From: Aestuariibius insulae
Lineage (GTDB): Bacteria > Pseudomonadota > Alphaproteobacteria > Rhodobacterales > Rhodobacteraceae
Direction of reading: 5' to 3'
Assembly: GCF_040783535.2 (NCBI RefSeq)
Contig: NZ_JBFONW020000007.1
Span: 124,001 to 188,000, forward strand
DNA length: 64,000 nucleotides
Every line of letters starts with the position of its first letter. Position 1 is the stretch's first letter. The notes under the pieces are model-generated. The model searched no databases. It saw only the letters and a list, made by a program, of their open reading frames with translations, and was not told the origin of the DNA. Shown in pieces: positions 60,943 through 64,000 of this stretch. The position numbers and the translations under genes were made by a program.

Positions 60943-61872
60943 TCAGGGCAGGATCGCGAGCCAAAGCCAGACCGTCAGGATCGACAATCCGGTTCCGATC
61001 AGGACGCTGGACGCCGCGACCCGTCGGGCGCGTCCATACATATCGGCAAAGATATAGGCATTGATGCCCGGTGCCATCGCCGCCGTCACGACGGCGGAGC
61101 GGAAGGCGTCGCGGCCCAGACCTGTGAAGCCTCCCATCGTCCAGGTGATGGCGGGGTGCAGGATCAGTCCGATGGCGCAAACGGCGAGGATCAGGCGCAG
61201 ATCGCCTTCGGGCTTGTAGCGGTAAAGCACGCCGCCCAGACCGAAAAGCGCGGCCGGCAGGGCGGTCCGGGCCAGCAGGTCGATGGCGTCGGTGACGGGC
61301 CGAGGCAGGGTGAGGCCTGACAGGTTGACGATGAGGCCTGCGGTGATCCCGAGGATCAGGGCGTTGCGGAACATGGCCTTGAGGACGGTCAGAGGCAGGC
61401 GGGCACTGGGTGTGCCGCGCGCTTTGACGATCTCCATCACCGTAATGCCGAGGCCGTAGCAGAACGGGGAGTGGAGCGCGATGATGGCGAAGTTCGCCTC
61501 GAGCGCTTGAGCGCCGTAGGCGCGTTCGGTGATGGGAAGACCGAGCAGAAGCGAGTTCGAGAAGAGACAGCAAAAGCCGATGGCCACACAATCTTCCCAT
61601 TCGCGTCCCGCGAGCAGGCGCGCGCCGAAGAGCCCTGCGAGAAAGCCCGCGGTGGCGCCAAGATAGAAGCTGAAGAGGAGGGCGGGGTCGAAATTCGACT
61701 GCAGATCGAGGGTGGAGATCGCGCGGAAGAGCAAACAGGGGATAGCAAAGCCTTGGGTGAACTTCATCAACCCGTCGACGCCGCTATCCGAGAACCAGCC
61801 CATCCGGACCGCGCCATAGCCCGCACCGATCAGCAGGAAGACCGGCAGGATGACGACCGTCAGCGCCGCCAT
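60943..61872 (-). CDS. AEC-family transporter (auxin-efflux-carrier type)
   Basis: The 309-residue membrane protein has about nine to ten helices with the family pattern MAALTVVILPVFLLIGAGYGAVRMG, QGFAIPCLLFRAIS, CVAIGFCCLFSNSLLLGLPITERAYG and HPAITWTMGGFTGLGRDAFRSAVVTAAMAPGINAYIFADMYG. AEC transporters export or import small carboxylates or amino acids. It converges with the Hint gene, 10 bp away. Substrate unknown. Confidence 0.9.
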   Translation of the reverse strand: MAALTVVILPVFLLIGAGYGAVRMGWFSDSGVDGLMKFTQGFAIPCLLFRAISTLDLQSNFDPALLFSFYLGATAGFLAGLFGARLLAGREWEDCVAIGFCCLFSNSLLLGLPITERAYGAQALEANFAIIALHSPFCYGLGITVMEIVKARGTPSARLPLTVLKAMFRNALILGITAGLIVNLSGLTLPRPVTDAIDLLARTALPAALFGLGGVLYRYKPEGDLRLILAVCAIGLILHPAITWTMGGFTGLGRDAFRSAVVTAAMAPGINAYIFADMYGRARRVAASSVLIGTGLSILTVWLWLAILP

Positions 61873-61900
61873 GTCAGGCGGAGCGCTGGCTGAAGGCGCG

Positions 61901-61935
61901 GATGCCTCCGGCGGAGGTATTTAGGGCAAGATGAG
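61901..61935. repeat. Short Rhodobacteraceae-type intergenic repeat
   Basis: GATGCCTCC GGC GGAGGTATTT followed by AGGGCAAGATGA forms a small hairpin (GCCTCC / GGAGGT) and a T-containing tail. I recall near-identical units scattered in Rhodobacteraceae genomes, often after genes. Confidence 0.5.
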
Positions 61936-61949
61936 GATGAGGTCGGTGC

Positions 61950-62747
61950 TTAGAGATCATGGCAGAGGGTCAGGCCATCATAGGCAGGGCGCACGTTTTC
62001 GGGTGTTTCGGCCAGCACCGTCTCGTAGTCGAGATCGATATGCATGTTGGTCAGGATCGCCTCTTTCGGGGCCATCTTTTCGATCCAATCCAGTGACTTG
62101 GCGAGATGGGCATGGGTCGGATGCGGATCGCGGCGCAAGGCGTCGAGAATCCAGGTATCGAGGTTCTGGAGAGCAGGCCACGCGGCGTCGGGAATGTCGG
62201 AGACATCCGGCAGATAGGCCACGTCTCCGATACGAAAGCCGAGCGCGTCGATGGCGCCGTGATCGACTTCGAACGGGGTAAGGGTGATCTCTCCGCCTGC
62301 GCCATCAATGGTCACGGGACCATCGATCGTGTTGAGATCGAGGATCGGCGGATAGGGGGAGCCCTTGGGCTGTACGAAGGCGTAGCCGAAGCGAGAGAGC
62401 AGGTCGTTCTGGGTCGCGCCATCGGCCCAGACCGGCAGGCGTTTGCGCATGTTGAAGACGATCATCCGAAGATCGTCGAGACCGTGGACATGATCGGCAT
62501 GCGAATGGGTGTAGATGACGGCGTCAAGCTCTCCGATATCGGCATCGAGGAGTTGGGCGCGCAGATCGGGAGAGGTGTCGATCAGTGCGCGGGTGGTGCC
62601 AGTGGCGCCTGTTTGCTCGATGAGGAGAGAGCAGCGGCGGCGGCGGTTCTTCGGGTTGTCCGGATCGCAGGCGCCCCAGTGACCCCCGAGCCTCGGGACG
62701 CCGCCGGACGAGCCGCAGCCGAGAATGGTGAAGCGGCGCTCAGCCAT
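61950..62747 (-). CDS. MBL-fold metallo-hydrolase (PhnP-like)
   Basis: The 265-residue enzyme opens MAERRFTILGCGSSGGVPRLGGHWGACDP and has the full zinc motif in VIYTHSHADHVHGLDDLR, plus FEVDHGAIDALGFRIGDVAYLPDVSD and ILTNMHIDLDYETV. This is the PhnP/RNase Z-like phosphodiesterase group. In this gene order (holB, tatD, MBL) it is conserved in many alphaproteobacteria. It overlaps the tatD stop by 8 nt. Confidence 0.93.
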   Translation of the reverse strand: MAERRFTILGCGSSGGVPRLGGHWGACDPDNPKNRRRRCSLLIEQTGATGTTRALIDTSPDLRAQLLDADIGELDAVIYTHSHADHVHGLDDLRMIVFNMRKRLPVWADGATQNDLLSRFGYAFVQPKGSPYPPILDLNTIDGPVTIDGAGGEITLTPFEVDHGAIDALGFRIGDVAYLPDVSDIPDAAWPALQNLDTWILDALRRDPHPTHAHLAKSLDWIEKMAPKEAILTNMHIDLDYETVLAETPENVRPAYDGLTLCHDL

Positions 62748-63543
62748 CGGGGCTCCAGGCGGCGGCTTTCGCGAATAGGCGGTCGAAGTTGGCCTCGGTT
62801 CGGGCGGCGAAACCGGCGTAGTCCAGCTCGAAAAGTTCGGCGGCCCGGGCGGCGGTATGGGCTGTATATGCCGGCTCGTTGCGCCTGCCGCGATGGGGCG
62901 GGGGCGCGAGATAGGGGCTGTCGGTCTCGACGAGGATCCGGTCGAGCGGGGCGGTTTTGAAGATCTCGCGCAGCTCGGTGCTTTTTGGGAAAGCAGCGAT
63001 GCCGGACATGGAGAGATAGAAGCCCAGATCAAGGGCGGCTTGCGCCAGATCGGGACCGGAGGAAAAGCAGTGCATGACGCAGGAATAGGGGCCTGCCTGA
63101 TGCTCTTCGGTCAGGATCCGCGCCATGTCCTCGTCTGCGGCGCGGGCGTGGATGATGAGCGGCAGGCCGGTTTGGCGGGCCGCTTCAATATGAAGGCGCA
63201 GGCTCTCTTGCTGCAGATCCTTGGTGTCGGCCGTGTAGTGGTAGTCGAGCCCAGTCTCTCCGATGCCGACGAATTTCGGGTGCTTTGCTAGGGGTTTGAG
63301 TTGATCCACGGTGGCCATCGGCTCGTCCGCGACGCTCATCGGGTGGGTGCCTGCGGCGTAGAAGACGGGGGCGTGCGCCTCGGACAGGGTGCGGACCTGC
63401 GGCTCGAGCCGGAGCTTGGTGCAGATCGTGACCATGCGGGTCACGCCCGCCTCGGCAGCGCGTGCGATAAGGGCGCCGTGTTCGCCGTCGAAATCGGGGA
63501 AATCGAGGTGGCAATGGCTGTCGGTGATCGGGGGCTGGGACAA
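62740..63543 (-). CDS. TatD-family metal-dependent hydrolase
   Basis: The 267-residue TIM-barrel hydrolase has the metal motifs ITDSHCHLDF, FVGIGETGLDYHY, LPLIIHARAADEDMARIL, CVMHCFSSGPDLAQ and ILVETDSPYLAPPPHRGRRNEP. TatD enzymes are deoxyribonucleases with roles in DNA repair or quality control; some act on other phosphodiesters. It follows holB by 9 bp and overlaps the MBL gene by 8 bp. Confidence 0.95.
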   Translation of the reverse strand: MSQPPITDSHCHLDFPDFDGEHGALIARAAEAGVTRMVTICTKLRLEPQVRTLSEAHAPVFYAAGTHPMSVADEPMATVDQLKPLAKHPKFVGIGETGLDYHYTADTKDLQQESLRLHIEAARQTGLPLIIHARAADEDMARILTEEHQAGPYSCVMHCFSSGPDLAQAALDLGFYLSMSGIAAFPKSTELREIFKTAPLDRILVETDSPYLAPPPHRGRRNEPAYTAHTAARAAELFELDYAGFAARTEANFDRLFAKAAAWSPDG

Positions 63544-63552
63544 GACGGCTCC

Positions 63553-64000
63553 TCAGGCGGCGAGACGGTGGGCCGTCTGTTCGATCCTAAAGGCCATATC
63601 GAGGATCACCTGAGCAGGGTCAAGGTTGACCGCCTGCGCGTGACGGACGCGGGAGGAAAGGTCTTCGGCCAGCGCGGCCCATTGGCGGGCGGCGCGGGCA
63701 TCGGGGCTGAGCTTTTGCAGCAGCAGCGCTTCGCCTGGGGCGGCCTGCGCGGCGGGCGGGCCGGTGAGCCCCGCGCGGGCAATGCGGGCCATCGCAATTT
63801 CGGTCAGGTCGAGGAGCAGGTCGAAACGGGGGGCGTTCTTCGCGCCGGTCGCACTTTCGGCGAGTTTGAGCAGAGCGGGCCGGTCGAGATTTGGCAGGCC
63901 GGTCAGAAGCTTGACCAGATCGGCATAGAGCGGCAAGCCATCCATCGCCAGAAGGCGGATCGCGTCACCGACGGATCCTGCGGTCAGGGCCGCGAGGGCG
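63553..64000 (-). CDS. holB: DNA polymerase III delta' subunit, C-terminal part (5' end outside window)
   Basis: The visible 148 residues read ALAALTAGSVGDAIRLLAMDGLPLYADLVKLLTG and then a helical collar domain to the stop at 63553. GSVGDAIRLL matches the HolB region just after the AAA+ module. The N-terminal AAA+ part lies beyond the right edge. Its place before tatD and the MBL gene agrees with the usual alphaproteobacterial tmk-holB-metG/tatD neighbourhood. Confidence 0.85.
   Translation of the reverse strand, partial: ALAALTAGSVGDAIRLLAMDGLPLYADLVKLLTGLPNLDRPALLKLAESATGAKNAPRFDLLLDLTEIAMARIARAGLTGPPAAQAAPGEALLLQKLSPDARAARQWAALAEDLSSRVRHAQAVNLDPAQVILDMAFRIEQTAHRLAA

Overview
The window is a high-G+C (roughly 60-65 % by eye) chromosomal segment from an alphaproteobacterium, most likely a Rhodobacteraceae/Roseobacter-group member. 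The evidence is the split glycyl-tRNA synthetase (glyQ and glyS) with a small membrane-protein gene between the subunits, the pairing of ctaD with a DUF2244 gene, a stand-alone Hint-domain protein, many binding-protein ABC importers and frequent GTG/TTG starts with GTGA or ATGA overlaps. About 59 protein genes and one tRNA (Leu, anticodon GAG) can be supported. There is no rRNA, CRISPR array, prophage or intact insertion sequence.

Layout. 1-3435: small stress/detoxification genes with their own regulators: a TetR regulator (cut by the window edge) divergent from an AhpD-like protein over a palindromic operator; a rhodanese; and an OhrR-like MarR regulator followed by an exported alpha/beta hydrolase and an exported RidA, with two palindromes in the promoter. 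3436-4322 is a gene-poor, A+T-richer stretch. 4323-8364: a lipoprotein, TrkH, and a periplasmic SPOR/peptidoglycan-binding/trypsin-fold protein that has lost its catalytic triad. 8518-19270: core metabolism (glyQ, membrane protein, glyS, PPDK-like, SleB-type hydrolase, folB, folP, glmM, 50-aa membrane protein). 19379-24411: sulfotransferase-like gene, ilvC, two HAD phosphatases, a UbiH-like monooxygenase and a GntR regulator. 24365-31325: a family-2 glycosyltransferase carrying a GspE/MshE N-terminal-like domain, carA, yqeY, another glycosyltransferase, DUF2244 and ctaD.

31666-36639: an RND efflux pump and adaptor with a divergent TetR regulator and two related operator-like boxes. 36636-47165 is a clear catabolic island: AraC regulator, a metallo-beta-lactamase-fold protein with degenerate metal ligands, a peptide/oligosaccharide-type ABC importer (binding protein, two permeases, fused double ATPase) and a GH38 alpha-mannosidase, which together point to import and trimming of a mannosylated oligosaccharide. 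47206-50541: PepSY membrane protein with a DUF2946-like partner, a leishmanolysin-like metalloprotease and lipB. Then tRNA-Leu, an NMT1/SsuA-type importer (50989-53577), a metallo-beta-lactamase lactonase-like gene, and a spermidine/putrescine-type importer (54478-59772) that contains a DUF1330 gene and a first permease with an unusually large periplasmic loop. The window ends with a Hint-domain protein, an AEC transporter and the holB-tatD-MBL operon (holB cut by the edge).

The best leads are the GH38/ABC/pseudo-MBL island, the triad-less protease, the low-G+C insertion inside glyS, the glycosyltransferase with a possible c-di-GMP-sensing domain, and an 11-bp tandem array upstream of ctaD. 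I do not see a wholly new multi-gene system. These are unusual members or arrangements of known families. All calls come from reading the sequence; no database search was run.
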